In this document: piece by piece, positions 6,708-6,877 of the stretch
Numbering within the stretch: the stretch's first letter is position 1
How the letters are laid out: each line of letters starts with the position of its first letter
Assembly: GCA_003170655.1 (NCBI GenBank)
Contig: PMYY01000170.1
Span: forward strand, 26,268-33,144
Source: Nitrospiraceae bacterium
GTDB taxonomy: Bacteria; Nitrospirota; Thermodesulfovibrionia; Thermodesulfovibrionales; Dissulfurispiraceae
Length of the DNA stretch: 6,877 bases
Direction: 5' to 3'
Notes under the pieces: model-generated
What the model saw: only the letters and a program-made list of their open reading frames with translations
Database searches by the model: none
What the model was told of the DNA's origin: nothing
Position numbers and translations under genes: made by a program

Positions 6708-6877
6708 ATGGCAACGATATACATAGAAAATAAGCCTCACAATGTCAAAGACGGCAAGAACCTTCTTGAGGCCTGTCTCGACCTCGGCTTCGACGTACCC
6801 TATTTCTGCTGGCATCCGGCACTCGGGTCCGTCGGATCTTGCAGGCAATGCGCGGTGAAGCAGTTCCGCGACGATAA
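6708..6877 (+). CDS. nuoG: NADH-quinone oxidoreductase subunit G (partial, N-terminal 56 codons)
   Basis: NuoG is the large electron-input subunit that carries several Fe-S clusters between NuoF and NuoI/NuoB. Only residues 1-56 are in the window. They form the start of the N-terminal ferredoxin-like [2Fe-2S] domain: ligand C34 in PYFCWHPALG (31-40), and C45 and C48 in SVGSCRQCAVK (41-51); the fourth ligand would lie beyond the edge. The match to the E. coli N-terminus is close, including the MATI start. ATG 6708 is secure because an in-frame TAA lies three codons upstream (6699-6701). The ribosome site is a modest AAGAAG (6700-6705). The 40-base gap to nuoF is the longest in the operon. Confidence 0.93.
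   Translation, partial: MATIYIENKPHNVKDGKNLLEACLDLGFDVPYFCWHPALGSVGSCRQCAVKQFRDD

Overview
The window carries the 5' half of a respiratory complex I (proton-pumping NADH:quinone oxidoreductase) operon on the + strand, nuoA-nuoB-nuoCD-nuoE-nuoF-nuoG (nuoG cut by the right edge). Two unrelated genes lie divergently on the - strand to its left. The proteins look Gram-negative. The nuo genes are of the E. coli type: fused NuoC-NuoD, NuoA ending in an RIGAL-x-W motif, NuoF with DEMEPG and ESCGWCTPC motifs, NuoG starting with the CWHPALGSVG-type [2Fe-2S] loop. The flanking genes (a LivK-like binding protein and a TIGR02757/DUF2400 protein) are not the enterobacterial neighbours. A member of Desulfobacterota, Nitrospirota or a similar lineage is a reasonable guess, but the window alone does not prove it.

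Layout. Positions 1-738 (-): TIGR02757/DUF2400 protein, running off the left edge. A 19-codon reading frame with a better ribosome binding site (714-773) overlaps its start and may be a leader or a frameshifted N-terminus. Positions 782-1966 (-): periplasmic ligand-binding protein of the branched-chain amino acid ABC family, without permease or ATPase genes in view. Positions 1967-2109: divergent intergenic region that should hold both promoters, with a small AT-rich palindrome. Positions 2110-6877 (+): tightly packed nuo genes with gaps of 4-8 bases, except a 40-base gap between nuoF and nuoG that contains a strong inverted repeat.

How the genes work together: NuoE, NuoF and NuoG form the electron-input module (NADH to FMN to Fe-S chain). 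NuoB and NuoCD carry electrons through cluster N2 to the quinone site. NuoA is the first membrane subunit. The remaining membrane-arm genes (nuoH to nuoN) are expected to the right of the window.

The most interesting signal is inside NuoF. The Fe-S ligands and flavin motifs are intact, but residues around the dinucleotide pocket differ from the well-studied enzymes. The second Glu of the GEE motif, which contacts the adenosine ribose and is thought to exclude NADPH, is Ser. The adenine-stacking Phe of the PPF motif is His. The Ala of the flavin-side CNADE motif is Phe. Together these suggest a complex I with altered electron-donor specificity. I found no defence system, mobile element, CRISPR array or RNA gene.
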